Counted from the first letter of the stretch, positions 43,373 through 52,523 are shown. The stretch: 64,000 bases of DNA from Pedobacter nanyangensis (GCF_003313505.1 NZ_QMHO01000002.1:253976-317975); one strand, 5' to 3'. The notes: a model not told the origin generated them from the letters alone. Numbers and translations: made by a program.

Positions 43373-45427
43373 TTACTGATGTTTATTTTTTAGGTAAGTA
43401 TAAGTTTGTATTTGGGCCCTTATCTTATTGGTTGATCTATTTTTATGATACCTGTTATCGTTAGTTTTGGTAATGCTTCTAGCTTTTACGTTGTCCTGAA
43501 GCTGAAAATCGATAATGTCTCTGATTTCCTGCCTTACCTCTTCATCCAGAATTGGGAAGCCTACTTCTACCCTATGCTCAAAATTACGAGACATCAAATC
43601 AGCTGAAGAAAGAAATATTTCTTCTTTACCGTTATTTCCGAAGATGAAAACTCGAGCATGTTCCAAAAACCGATCAATAATGCTGATCACGGTAATGTTT
43701 TCGCTATATCCTTTCATTCCAGGTACCAAGCAGCAGATTCCGCGTACAATTAATTTGATCTGCACTCCGGCATTGCTGGCTTCGTATAGTTTTTCTACAA
43801 CACCTTCATCGGCCAAGCTGTTTACCTTCAAAATCATGTAGGCTATTTTTCCAGCCTTGGCGTTTTTGATCTCTCTATCAATTAAACTATAAATACGATG
43901 TCTGGAGTCGATGGGAGAAACAATGAGATTTTTAAAGCCCTTGGCAACAGTGCGCTTATTTAAAGCGCCAAACAGTTTTACCAACTCTGAAGTGATCTGT
44001 GTATTGGTGGTAAAAATACTGTGGTCGCAATAAATACGAGCGGTTTTCTCGTTGAAATTGCCCGTGGCCAAATTGGCATAATAGGTGGTTTTTCTTTTAT
44101 CGATTCGCTTAACCAGGCAAATTTTCGAATGTACCTTAAAATCGGTCAGGCCATAATTAACATTTACTCCTTCTTCCATCAAGCGATTGGTCCAGAAAAT
44201 ATTGGCACTTTCATCAAAACGGGCTTTTAATTCTACCAAACAGTTAACTGTTTTGCCATTTTTAGCGGCATTAATCAATGCGTTTACCACTTTGGAATTT
44301 TCGGCCAACCGATATAGTGTAATATTGATTTCCGTTACTTTTGGATCAATAGCAGCCTCTCTCAAGAACAAAATGATATAATCGTACGATTGGTAAGGTA
44401 GGTGCACTACATAATCTCTCTCTGCTATTTTTTTGAAAAGGCTTTCGGTACGATGTAGATCTTTTACTTTCAACGCAGGCATTGGTGCATATTCCAGCTC
44501 TTTGCCACCCACGTTTGGAAAAGCAATAAAATCGCCAAAACGATGGTATTTGTTTCCTGGTATAAGCCCATCAGCCCCTACTTTGAGCTTGCTTACTAAA
44601 AAGCTCAGCATATCAAAGGGCATATCGCTATCATAAAGTAAACGCATGGGCTTGCCACGTTTTCTTTTATCGATACTTTTGCGAAGCTCCTCGATAAACT
44701 TATCACTTACATTTTTGTCGATATCAAGTTCTGCATCCCTAGTGAGCTGAATGGAAAATGCCTGGATCTCTTTGTAATTGAACACGTAGAAAATGTCGTC
44801 CAAACAATATTTGATGATATCTTCTAAAAGAATAATGAACTTAAGGTCATTCGTTTCTGGAAGTACCAGAAATCTGGAAATACTATCCGGAAGTTCTAAT
44901 ATGGCATATTTCCTGTTTTTACCAGCGTTGTTAGATAGTTGTACAAAAAAGTACAATGCCCTATCCTTAAGTTCCGGAAAAGGTTTGTTAACGTCAATCA
45001 TAACCGGAACTAGATTAGATAAAATCCTGTCCCTAAAATGTTGTCTCACAAACTCGCCCCTAGCCACATTAAGTTGTGTATGGTTAAGAATGAAAATTCG
45101 CTTTTGTGCAAGTTCCGTAATGAGAATATCTTGAAAAAGCGTTTCGAAACGGCGTTCCAACTTCACCACAATATTCTTAATTTCATCAAGTACCTTTTTG
45201 GGATTAAATCCCAAAAGCGATTTTGCCTTTTCATTTAAATTGACCAGCCGGTTTAGCGAAGCCACCCTCACGCGGTAAAACTCGTCGAGGTTAGAGGAAA
45301 AGATGGATAGAAATTTAATGCGCTCTATTAAGGGCACTGTTTCGTCTGCCGCTTCTTGCAGCACACGTTCGTTAAAGTATAACCAACTAATCTCTCTATT
45401 TAAAAACGGTAGCTTCTTTTTGGCCAT
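43373..45427 (-). CDS. ppk1: Polyphosphate kinase 1
   Basis: From ATG 45427 the protein has 684 residues; the frame extends 12 codons further upstream, but the family start is MAKKKLPFLNREISWLYFNERV. Conserved parts are SSNLDEFYRVRV, the catalytic DFKVHSKICLV with His433 as phospho-His site, and LATGNFNEKTARIY. It makes polyphosphate from ATP reversibly. It lies directly upstream of ppx in a two-gene run that meets the ppgK-zwf run head on. Confidence 0.96.
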   Translation of the reverse strand: MAKKKLPFLNREISWLYFNERVLQEAADETVPLIERIKFLSIFSSNLDEFYRVRVASLNRLVNLNEKAKSLLGFNPKKVLDEIKNIVVKLERRFETLFQDILITELAQKRIFILNHTQLNVARGEFVRQHFRDRILSNLVPVMIDVNKPFPELKDRALYFFVQLSNNAGKNRKYAILELPDSISRFLVLPETNDLKFIILLEDIIKYCLDDIFYVFNYKEIQAFSIQLTRDAELDIDKNVSDKFIEELRKSIDKRKRGKPMRLLYDSDMPFDMLSFLVSKLKVGADGLIPGNKYHRFGDFIAFPNVGGKELEYAPMPALKVKDLHRTESLFKKIAERDYVVHLPYQSYDYIILFLREAAIDPKVTEINITLYRLAENSKVVNALINAAKNGKTVNCLVELKARFDESANIFWTNRLMEEGVNVNYGLTDFKVHSKICLVKRIDKRKTTYYANLATGNFNEKTARIYCDHSIFTTNTQITSELVKLFGALNKRTVAKGFKNLIVSPIDSRHRIYSLIDREIKNAKAGKIAYMILKVNSLADEGVVEKLYEASNAGVQIKLIVRGICCLVPGMKGYSENITVISIIDRFLEHARVFIFGNNGKEEIFLSSADLMSRNFEHRVEVGFPILDEEVRQEIRDIIDFQLQDNVKARSITKTNDNRYHKNRSTNKIRAQIQTYTYLKNKHQ

Positions 45428-45622
45428 CAGGTTAATTGAAAAAATCCTCCAAAAAGCAGTCATATTTGTTTAAACCACACCGGCAAATATTCACCTGCAA
45501 AATCATCGTGTCACAAATCATCTGCGTGCCTATTGTAGTTAATTTTAGCCGCCTTCAAAGGATTTCCAAATTTGGAAAATTTAATGTTAAGTTATGATTA
45601 ATTGTAAGTTAACAAAAATCAA

Positions 45623-46231
45623 TTATTTAACATTAGCGCTTTTTGTGGTGCGGGGTTTAGCAGCCGTTGCAGTGGTGGCAGTGGTTTTGGCAGCGGCCTT
45701 TTTTGCCACCGTTTTTGCGGGGGCGTTTTTGGTTGCCGACCTGGCTGCAATAGGTTTTGGTGTTGCTTTTTCGGCAGTACTTGTGGTGGTGGAAGTTGCT
45801 TTTTTCACCGGAGCCTGTACGGCTTTCGCTACTTTCTCCTCAGTTTGCAGTGGTGCTACTTTAACGCTGCTTACAACGGGTTTAGCCTTTTTAACGGCCT
45901 TTTTAACAATCTTGGTGGTTGCTTTATCTACCTTTTTAAGCGGCTTCATCTCCTTTTCTACTTTCTTCTTCGCTTTGGCCACTTTTTCTTTTTTAGAAGT
46001 GGTAATGTCTTCTATTTTATGTCCTACTACCTCCTTTACATCGGTAAAAGTTTTAGCTATTTTTTTGGCTACGGCTTTGCTGGCCTTGGCCACATCGGCA
46101 CCAAAAGCTTCTGCGTTATGCCCCAAGCCTTTTACGGCTTCCAGGAATTTCTCGGTTAAACTTTGCTCCAATTGTTTTTTGGCAGCTCTTTTGGCTGATT
46201 TTTTGGTTGTTTTAGATTTATTGGCTTTCAT
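45623..46231 (-). CDS. Lys/Ala-rich histone-H1-like protein
   Basis: The 202-residue protein is strongly basic and repetitive: an N-terminal NKSKTTKKSAKRAAKK run, a helical middle (KFLEAVKGLGHNAEAFGADV) and a C-terminal half of Lys, Ala, Thr, Pro and Val (AKKAAAKTTATTAT). The composition is that of bacterial histone-H1-like DNA-binding proteins. The complementary strand has a long open frame that is a composition artefact. No partner gene is evident. Confidence 0.78.
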   Translation of the reverse strand: MKANKSKTTKKSAKRAAKKQLEQSLTEKFLEAVKGLGHNAEAFGADVAKASKAVAKKIAKTFTDVKEVVGHKIEDITTSKKEKVAKAKKKVEKEMKPLKKVDKATTKIVKKAVKKAKPVVSSVKVAPLQTEEKVAKAVQAPVKKATSTTTSTAEKATPKPIAARSATKNAPAKTVAKKAAAKTTATTATAAKPRTTKSANVK

Positions 46232-46366
46232 GTGCTTGAGATTGGTTAGAAGGTAATATGTTTTTTCGATTCGTGTTTTTTACTAAATATTGATGGTTTA
46301 CAGTTATTTTTTTCGTTTTTTGTAACCAATTAAATTTATCAATTCTTTTTCAATTAAGATAATATC

Positions 46367-46858
46367 ATGCCAAGTTTCGATATCGTGAGCAAAATAGATG
46401 GCCAGACTTTAGATAATGCCATCAACAATGCCAAAAAGGAAATTTTAAATCGTTATGATTTCCATTCTTCAAACAGCAGCATCGAGCTGGATAAAAAGAC
46501 CAACATCATCACTATTTTAACAGAAGATGATATGCGATTGAAGGCAATCACTGATTCTATCATTTCTCGTATGATGAAACAACATTTGGATGCGAATAGT
46601 TTGGATTTTGGTAAAGAAACCATTGCTTCTGGTAATATGATCAGGAAAGAAGTAAGGGTGAAAGAAGGGATTGACAAGGAAACATCTAAGAAAATTGTAG
46701 CTAAAATTAAGGACAGCAAATTGAAGGTGCAAGCCTCTATGATGGAGGACCAGGTACGGGTACAGGGCAAAAATATTGATGATTTGCAAAAGGTCATTCA
46801 ATTATGTAGATCCGAAGATTTTGGACAACCTTTGCAGTTTATCAACATGAGAAACTAA
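46367..46858 (+). CDS. yajQ: YajQ-family nucleotide-binding protein
   Basis: The 163-residue protein has the family start MPSFDIVSKIDGQTLDNAIN, KEILNRYDF, and the C-terminal QVRVQGKNIDDLQKVIQL segment. YajQ proteins bind nucleotides; some act as cyclic di-GMP effectors. Length and motifs are normal. It is monocistronic, so the context gives no further hint. Confidence 0.94.
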   Translation: MPSFDIVSKIDGQTLDNAINNAKKEILNRYDFHSSNSSIELDKKTNIITILTEDDMRLKAITDSIISRMMKQHLDANSLDFGKETIASGNMIRKEVRVKEGIDKETSKKIVAKIKDSKLKVQASMMEDQVRVQGKNIDDLQKVIQLCRSEDFGQPLQFINMRN

Positions 46859-47003
46859 TTAAATAATAGAGTTTTGAATGATGGCGTGAGTAGATATTTG
46901 CATGAAGTTTAAGTTGCTCCATGAGCCAGTTCCTACAATTGGTATAGAATTGGTTAAGGCGTATGTAAGGTTTATTCAATCATTCAATCATCCAAAATTA
47001 TAG

Positions 47004-47453
47004 ATGGAAATCAAGGAAAATGGCTTTGTATTTTCGGATGACCGCAATTTGGTTGACGTAAAGGCTGTACATTATTATTTAAGCACGCAATCTTATTGGG
47101 CAAAGGATATTCCTTTTGAATTGGTGCAGCGAGCAGTGGAAAATTCACTCTGTTTTGGTGTTTATAAAGAGCAGCAACAGGTAGGGTTTGCCCGTTGGGT
47201 TACGGATAAGGCAACCTTTGCATATTTATGCGATGTTTATGTGGAAGAAGCTTTCCGTGGCTTAGGGCTATCCAAAAAACTGATGTCGTTAATGCTTTTC
47301 CATCCTGATTTGCAGGGCCTACGCCGTTACCAATTGGCTACTTTAGATGCCCATGGTTTGTATGAGCAGTTTGGTTTTAAAGCCCTTGAAAATCCAGAAC
47401 GTCAAATGGGCATTGTATTTAAGAACCTGTATAGTGAACACGCCAAGCACTAA
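47004..47453 (+). CDS. GNAT-family N-acetyltransferase
   Basis: The 149-residue protein has a GNAT fold with the acetyl-CoA loop in VYVEEAFRGLGLSKKLMSLM and the C-terminal DAHGLYEQFGFK. The substrate is not known; the family acetylates amines of small molecules or proteins. An intergenic palindrome of the GCCACAG family follows eight bases after the stop. Confidence 0.9.
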   Translation: MEIKENGFVFSDDRNLVDVKAVHYYLSTQSYWAKDIPFELVQRAVENSLCFGVYKEQQQVGFARWVTDKATFAYLCDVYVEEAFRGLGLSKKLMSLMLFHPDLQGLRRYQLATLDAHGLYEQFGFKALENPERQMGIVFKNLYSEHAKH

Positions 47454-47461
47454 AGTGGTTG

Positions 47462-47522
47462 GCCATAGCTGTACAGATTAATAGCTGCTATTGGATTTTG
47501 AATAAATCTGTGCAGCTGTGGC
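47462..47522. repeat. GCCACAG-family palindrome, copy 3
   Basis: GCCATAGCTGTACAGATT (47462-47479) pairs with AATCTGTGCAGCTGTGGC (47505-47522) with few mismatches. It lies between convergent genes. Confidence 0.7.
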
Positions 47523-47537
47523 AAAAAATAAAAGAGT

Positions 47538-48851
47538 CTAAACGGTTTTTACTTCTCCTTCATTATAATCCTTAATATCAGTGATATAGTTGTTTAAAAT
47601 AAGAAAATCAAATAATGGCTTGGCTTCTGGCGATACCGGCATATTTTCCGTAGTAATTACGGTATTGCTTTTCTTATCAAGGAAAGGGTAAGCAAACAAC
47701 CTTACATTTCGGCTAAACATATCATTTACGTAGCTTAATAAGTGCCCGGTATAGTTTTCGCCAAAATTAGCAGAGTTAAACACAAACTTTAAGTTGTTGA
47801 TGTTGGTAGACATCCCCACGCTTTTTGGTCGGCATCTGTCTAAGTATTTAGCCAATCTGTTTTTTCGGGTAAAGTTGGATACAATAACAAAGTTGCCTGT
47901 TTTACACATCTCCTCTGCCCTTTTAGCCACTACTTCCAAGTCAATATCGTCGGGCGTTTCCTGAGCGGCGGTTAAAACATTGGTAATCAAAACCTCAATC
48001 ATTACAATCATGTTGTGGTCTTCCACTTTGTTGATCAGCTTAAATTGATCTGTAGCCTTGTTAAACAAACTAAAGTTAGGGTTTGATTTCTGGCCATATT
48101 TGGTCCTCAAGATCATCACATCCTTCTTATAAAGCAAATCTTTAGCCTGCCTTGGATGAGCATCGGCATCAAAAATAGCTGCTGTGGAAAAGTCCTTAAC
48201 AATTAGGTATAAGTTTAAAAGAAGATTGTTAATCTCTTTAAAAGCAGGACCCTGAACAGAAATTAAATCAATTTCTACCGAGCCTACGTTTAAATTATCC
48301 ACTAAAGATTCAATCATTTTTTTGGAGTCGTTGGCGTAGTAAAAAGCAGCATATACCAAGTTTACGCCAATCATTCCCAAAACACGTTGCTGCATCTGCA
48401 CATCAGTATCGAGCAAGCGCACATGAAAGTAAATCTCATTGGGCAGCCCACCTGGTTCGCTCTGAAAGCGAATGCCTACCCACCCGTGTGGATCGTTAGT
48501 ACGGGCGTAATTAAGCGTGGTAACCGTATTAGCAAAAGCAAAGAAAGTTTTTTCTTTATGCTTTTCGCCTTTCAATCGATCAATAAGCAAGTTGTACTCG
48601 TGGTCCAGCATTTTAATCAGCCTCGTTTGGCTTACATACCTGCCTGAATCTTCCGCTCCGTAGATTTCATCACTGAAAGTCATGTCGTAAGCTGAAATGG
48701 TTTTTGCCACTGTTCCAGAAGCAGCACCAACATTAAAGAAAGCTCTTGAAACTTCCTGTCCTGCACCTATTTCCGCAAAAGTTCCATAAATTTTAGGGTT
48801 AAGGTTAATTTTTAATGCTTTACGCTTAATATCGATGATTTCTTGTTGCAT
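47538..48851 (-). CDS. Conserved cytoplasmic protein of unknown function
   Basis: The 437-residue protein has no signal peptide or membrane helix. It contains the stretches NPKIYGTFAEIGAGQEVSRA at the start, TFFAFANTVTTLNYARTND, PHGWVGIRFQSEPGGLPNEI, and FVIVSNFTRKNRLAKYL. The high density of fixed-looking residues suggests a conserved family. I believe homologues occur in many Bacteroidetes and some cyanobacteria and carry inconsistent names (including TonB-dependent receptor), but no catalytic motif is visible to me. It stands alone. Confidence 0.8.
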   Translation of the reverse strand: MQQEIIDIKRKALKINLNPKIYGTFAEIGAGQEVSRAFFNVGAASGTVAKTISAYDMTFSDEIYGAEDSGRYVSQTRLIKMLDHEYNLLIDRLKGEKHKEKTFFAFANTVTTLNYARTNDPHGWVGIRFQSEPGGLPNEIYFHVRLLDTDVQMQQRVLGMIGVNLVYAAFYYANDSKKMIESLVDNLNVGSVEIDLISVQGPAFKEINNLLLNLYLIVKDFSTAAIFDADAHPRQAKDLLYKKDVMILRTKYGQKSNPNFSLFNKATDQFKLINKVEDHNMIVMIEVLITNVLTAAQETPDDIDLEVVAKRAEEMCKTGNFVIVSNFTRKNRLAKYLDRCRPKSVGMSTNINNLKFVFNSANFGENYTGHLLSYVNDMFSRNVRLFAYPFLDKKSNTVITTENMPVSPEAKPLFDFLILNNYITDIKDYNEGEVKTV

Positions 48852-48926
48852 GCCGCAAAATTACTAAAATCACTTCATTCCTACAGGGCGTCGTTTAATT
48901 TGGTTTGGTTCTAAACTAGAAGTATT

Positions 48927-48944
48927 GGCCACAGATACACGGAT
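48927..48944. repeat. GCCACAG-family element, half copy
   Basis: GGCCACAGATACACGGAT matches the left arm of the family without a right arm. It lies in the 350-base gap before the Hsp20 gene, which otherwise holds only the next repeat and no gene. Confidence 0.5.
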
Positions 48945-49023
48945 GTTTTCTAAGTGATATGAGAAATCATTAATTATTTACCCAGAATGTATTGCTTTTT
49001 CGAAAAGCCCATGAGTATATGGG

Positions 49024-49081
49024 ATTGCTTCGTGCCTCGCAAAGACGCTAATAGGGCCGTCACTGCGAGGCACGAAGCAGT
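49024..49081. repeat. TGCTTCGTGCCTCGCA palindrome
   Basis: ATTGCTTCGTGCCTCGCA (49024-49041) pairs with TGCGAGGCACGAAGCAGT (49064-49081) over 16 perfect base pairs and a T-G pair. The gap around it (48852-49201) holds no gene. The element resembles REP-like sequences seen in many bacterial genomes. Confidence 0.75.
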
Positions 49082-49201
49082 CTCTATGATTTATAAGGCA
49101 TCATGATTTGTGCATCGGTGGAAACAAAACAAGGGCAACATTTTTCAATGCGCCCTTGCAACCTTAAACTCACTACCCAAATGGGTAATCAAACCATTGT
49201 A

Positions 49202-49636
49202 TTATGAAACTACAATTTCTTTATGCTCATCTTTTGCTTTCTCTTTTTTGCCGATGGTAATATTCAATATTCCATTGATATACTCGGCGTTAATTTTTTC
49301 TGTATCAACTCCTTCTGGCAATACAAATGATCTTGCAAAAGAAAAATATTCAAACTCTTTGCGGGTATAATCTTTTTGTTGCTCGGTTTGCTCAGATTTT
49401 TTTTCTGCCCAAACAGACAATTGATCTTTTTTCAACTCTATCTTGAAATCTTCTTTGTTTAAACCTGGTGCAGCTAATTCAATTTTAAAATCTTCTGCAG
49501 TTTCCAAGATATTTACTGCGGGCATCTTACTTACACCATAGTTTTTATTTAAGGCATCGCTAAACAAAGAATCAAATACGTTGTTAAAGTATGGTGCCGT
49601 GTTCCTGGTTCTGTTGTTGAATTTTACTAAGCTCAT
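49202..49636 (-). CDS. Small heat-shock protein Hsp20
   Basis: The 144-residue protein has the alpha-crystallin domain: AEDFKIELAAPGLNKEDFKI, DYTRKEFEYFSFARSFVLPE, and YINGILNITIGKK. The C-terminal IxI-type anchor is present as IVVS-like. It holds unfolded proteins in a soluble state. It is divergent from a thioesterase gene, with 78 bases between starts. Heat-shock control is expected but I see no clear element. Confidence 0.95.
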   Translation of the reverse strand: MSLVKFNNRTRNTAPYFNNVFDSLFSDALNKNYGVSKMPAVNILETAEDFKIELAAPGLNKEDFKIELKKDQLSVWAEKKSEQTEQQKDYTRKEFEYFSFARSFVLPEGVDTEKINAEYINGILNITIGKKEKAKDEHKEIVVS

Positions 49637-49714
49637 TTTTATATTCCTCCGTAATTTTTTAATTTTTTTATAGATAATTATCCTTATTCAAACCACATTC
49701 CAATCCGAAAAAAT

Positions 49715-50197
49715 ATGATATTTAAGACATTTTGGCGTAAAAAAGAAAAATTAGAAGACAAAAAGGCAGTTATGGGAGCCAAAACGGACATTTTTAAATA
49801 TAGAACTGATTTGGAAATGCGCTTTACAGATCTGGATATGATGGGGCACGTAAACAATGCAATGTATTTTACCTATATGGAAATTGGCCGCACCAAGTAT
49901 TGGACACAGGCCATTCAGTGGGATTGGAAAAAGACTGGCGTAGTGATTGGCCAAGCTAGTATTACCTACCTGAAACCATTGCATTTGGGAGATAAAATCA
50001 GTATTTACGTGCGTACTTCGCGTATTGGTAACACCAGCTTTGATTTAGAATACATGATGGTTAAAACTGTTAACGGCGAAGAGATACTTTGCAGTAAGGG
50101 AAAAACCGTGTGCGTAGTGTACGATTATGAAACTAAAAGCCCTGTTAAAATACCGGATAGGGAGCGTAATAAAATGATCGAATTCGAGCAGTTGTAA
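49715..50197 (+). CDS. Hotdog-fold thioesterase (4HBT family)
   Basis: The 160-residue protein has a basic N-terminal part (about 1-30) before the hotdog domain with the motif RFTDLDMMGHVNNAMYFTYM, including the catalytic Asp, then TKYWTQAI and the ITYLKPLHLGDKI strand. It hydrolyses acyl-CoA or acyl-ACP; the substrate is unknown. It is convergent with folB, with eight bases between stops. The longer N-terminus differs from the other two thioesterases of the window. Confidence 0.88.
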   Translation: MIFKTFWRKKEKLEDKKAVMGAKTDIFKYRTDLEMRFTDLDMMGHVNNAMYFTYMEIGRTKYWTQAIQWDWKKTGVVIGQASITYLKPLHLGDKISIYVRTSRIGNTSFDLEYMMVKTVNGEEILCSKGKTVCVVYDYETKSPVKIPDRERNKMIEFEQL

Positions 50198-50205
50198 GCA
50201 AGCGT

Positions 50206-50565
50206 TTAATCTGCCTTGTAACTCAGTTCAACAAAAGAATGCCCTATTTGGCCGGGCATTGGCGGATTAAGTTTCCTGATGCCAACTTTTGCGGACAGCA
50301 GAAAAGGATAATTGCTTTTGATCTCTTCCAGGATATGATAAACAACTGTTTCCAATAGCTTCTGGGTTTTTCCCATTTCTTTGATTATGATATGGTTTAG
50401 GACTTCGTAGTTAACCGTTTTCTCTAGGTTCTCAGTGTCATCGTTGGGTTTAAAGGTCACTTCGGCATCTACAAGAAAATTGCATCCAATTAAGTGTTCT
50501 TCTGGATAAAAGCCATGAAAAGCGTGGCATCTTACATCTCTTAGTGCAACGGTTTGTGTGTACAT
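50206..50565 (-). CDS. folB: Dihydroneopterin aldolase
   Basis: The 119-residue protein has the FolB pattern: VALRDVRCHAFHGFYPEEH with the substrate Glu, NFLVDAEVTF, and KVGIRKLNPPMPGQI with the catalytic Lys. It splits dihydroneopterin into glycolaldehyde and 6-hydroxymethyl-dihydropterin in folate synthesis. The length is normal. It is isolated from other folate genes in this window. Confidence 0.93.
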   Translation of the reverse strand: MYTQTVALRDVRCHAFHGFYPEEHLIGCNFLVDAEVTFKPNDDTENLEKTVNYEVLNHIIIKEMGKTQKLLETVVYHILEEIKSNYPFLLSAKVGIRKLNPPMPGQIGHSFVELSYKAD

Positions 50566-50628
50566 TTCAACTTACAGTTTGATATCGCAATATTAGCTAA
50601 ATTTTATTTAGGGATTAAGGTATTTTAC

Positions 50629-50636
50629 TAACTTTG
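50629..50636 (+). promoter_or_regulatory. -7 box of the glutaryl-CoA dehydrogenase gene
   Basis: TAACTTTG matches TAnnTTTG, 46 bases before the ATG at 50683. Confidence 0.45.
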
Positions 50637-50682
50637 GACGACAACCATTGATAAACCATTAATCCACTAAACCTATTTAAAA

Positions 50683-51873
50683 ATGAGTAAATCTGCGAAA
50701 AAGGACCTTTACGAAGCACCTGATTATTATTTGGTAGACGAACTTTTATCCCAAGAGCATTTATTGATCCGTTCAACAGTGAGAGACTGGGTAAAAAAAG
50801 AAGTAAGTCCAATTATTGAAGATTATGCGCAACGAGCTGAGTTTCCTAGGCAACTTATTAAAGGTTTAGGTGAAATTGGTGCTTTTGGCCCAACTATTCC
50901 GGTAGAATATGGCGGGGCAGGCCTCGATTACACCGCTTATGGGATCATCATGCAGGAAATTGAACGTGGAGATTCTGGTGTCCGCTCTACAGCTTCTGTG
51001 CAGGGTTCTTTGGTAATGTACCCCATTTACACCTACGGAACCGAAGCGCAACGTAAAAAGTACTTGCCTAAACTGGCTACTGGTGAGTTGATGGGTTGTT
51101 TTGGCCTAACCGAACCTGATCATGGCTCAAATCCTGGTGGCATGGTGAGCAACATTAAGGACATGGGCGATCACTACCTGTTAAATGGTGCTAAAATGTG
51201 GATTTCTAATGCTCCTTTTGCAGATATCGCCGTGGTTTGGGCTAAAGATGAAGAAGGAAAAATCAGAGGAATGGTGCTGGAGCGTGGTATGGAAGGTTTT
51301 ACAACCCCTGAAACGCATAACAAATGGAGCTTAAGAGCATCGGCCACTGGCGAGTTGGTATTTGATAACGTAAAAGTGCCTAAAGAAAACGTATTTCCAG
51401 ACATAAAGGGCTTAAAAGGTCCATTAGGATGTTTAAACCAAGCTCGCTATGGTATTGCCTGGGGTGCTTTGGGTGCGGCCATGGATTGCTATGACACGGC
51501 TTTGCGCTATTCGAAAGAACGCGTTCAGTTTGGTAAACCTATTGGTGGTTTTCAGTTGCAACAGAAAAAACTTGCCGAAATGATTACCGAGATTACCAAA
51601 GGACAGTTACTGGTTTGGCGTTTAGGCCAATTAAAAAGTGAAAACAGGGCTTCGGCCGAGCAGATTTCGATGGCTAAACGTAATAGCGTGGAGATTGCCT
51701 TGGACATTGCCCGTAATGCCCGCCAAATGCTAGGCGGTATGGGCATTACTGGTGAATACTCAATAATGCGCCACATGATGAACCTAGAATCAGTAGTGAC
51801 TTATGAAGGTACACATGATGTACATTTGCTCATTACAGGTATGGATGTGACTGGAATTAATGCGTTTAAGTAG
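50683..51873 (+). CDS. gcdH: Glutaryl-CoA dehydrogenase
   Basis: The 396-residue acyl-CoA dehydrogenase has CFGLTEPDHGSNPGGM, ARYGIAWGALGAAMDCYD, QFGKPIGGFQLQQKKLAEM, and LESVVTYEGTHDVH with the catalytic Glu. The long N-terminus, the ARYGIAWGALGAA and the YEGTHDVH segments are those of glutaryl-CoA dehydrogenase. It oxidises and decarboxylates glutaryl-CoA to crotonyl-CoA in lysine and tryptophan breakdown, using FAD. It has its own promoter box and no operon partner. Confidence 0.94.
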   Translation: MSKSAKKDLYEAPDYYLVDELLSQEHLLIRSTVRDWVKKEVSPIIEDYAQRAEFPRQLIKGLGEIGAFGPTIPVEYGGAGLDYTAYGIIMQEIERGDSGVRSTASVQGSLVMYPIYTYGTEAQRKKYLPKLATGELMGCFGLTEPDHGSNPGGMVSNIKDMGDHYLLNGAKMWISNAPFADIAVVWAKDEEGKIRGMVLERGMEGFTTPETHNKWSLRASATGELVFDNVKVPKENVFPDIKGLKGPLGCLNQARYGIAWGALGAAMDCYDTALRYSKERVQFGKPIGGFQLQQKKLAEMITEITKGQLLVWRLGQLKSENRASAEQISMAKRNSVEIALDIARNARQMLGGMGITGEYSIMRHMMNLESVVTYEGTHDVHLLITGMDVTGINAFK

Positions 51874-52098
51874 CATAATGTGGTCTCTTGATTAATTTTG
51901 GCAGTACAAGCTTGCAGTTTAAAAAAGTTTATAATTCAAATTCGAGATATAATCCACCACAATAACGGATCAGCATTTACAGAAGTAAAGGATTTTCATG
52001 ATCATAGTCACAATATAAAAAGTACACTGTACCTAATAAATTAAGAAATTAATGACAAATTTGTCATCCTGTTAAAACCTAAAATCTAGTAAATCCCG

Positions 52099-52485
52099 AT
52101 GAAGACGTTTAAAAAATATATCCTCCTACCCGCTCCTCCCGAAGAAGTTTATTTAGGTTTAACCAAAGCCCAAAGCATTCAATTGTGGACGGGCGCCGAA
52201 GTAGAGTTTGTAGAAGAAGTAGGCACGGAATTTTCCTTGTGGGAAGGCGATATCGTAGGCAAAAACTTAGAGCTTGATCCAGGAAAGAAAATAGTACAGC
52301 AATGGTACTTTGGCGAGGAAAATGAACCTTCTATCGTAACGATCAAACTACACCCTGATAAAAAAGGCACTTCTTTGGAATTTGTACAAACCAATATTCC
52401 TGACGAAGATTTCGAGGAATTTACCGCAGGTATCAACGAATACTACCTTGGCGGCTTAGCTGATTTCTTTGAACTGGAGTACTAA
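52099..52485 (+). CDS. SRPBCC/AHSA1-like protein
   Basis: The 128-residue protein has the hydrophobic-cavity fold of SRPBCC proteins: LLPAPPEEVYLGLTKAQSIQ, LWTGAEVEFVEEVGTEFSLW, QWYFGEENEPSIVTIKL and the C-terminal helix. Such proteins bind lipophilic ligands or act as Hsp90 activator-like proteins; the ligand is unknown. It is followed by a small NTF2-like gene after 38 bases. Confidence 0.88.
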   Translation: MKTFKKYILLPAPPEEVYLGLTKAQSIQLWTGAEVEFVEEVGTEFSLWEGDIVGKNLELDPGKKIVQQWYFGEENEPSIVTIKLHPDKKGTSLEFVQTNIPDEDFEEFTAGINEYYLGGLADFFELEY

Positions 52486-52523
52486 TAGAGGTTAAAGGTA
52501 CCTGCGTAACATACTGAAAAACC

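Noticed and set aside
45594..46256. Long plus-strand frame (220 codons) opposite the histone-like gene
   Set aside because: Its hydrophobic Ala/Val/Phe/Leu-rich product is the mirror of a Lys/Ala-rich gene on the other strand, a known composition effect.
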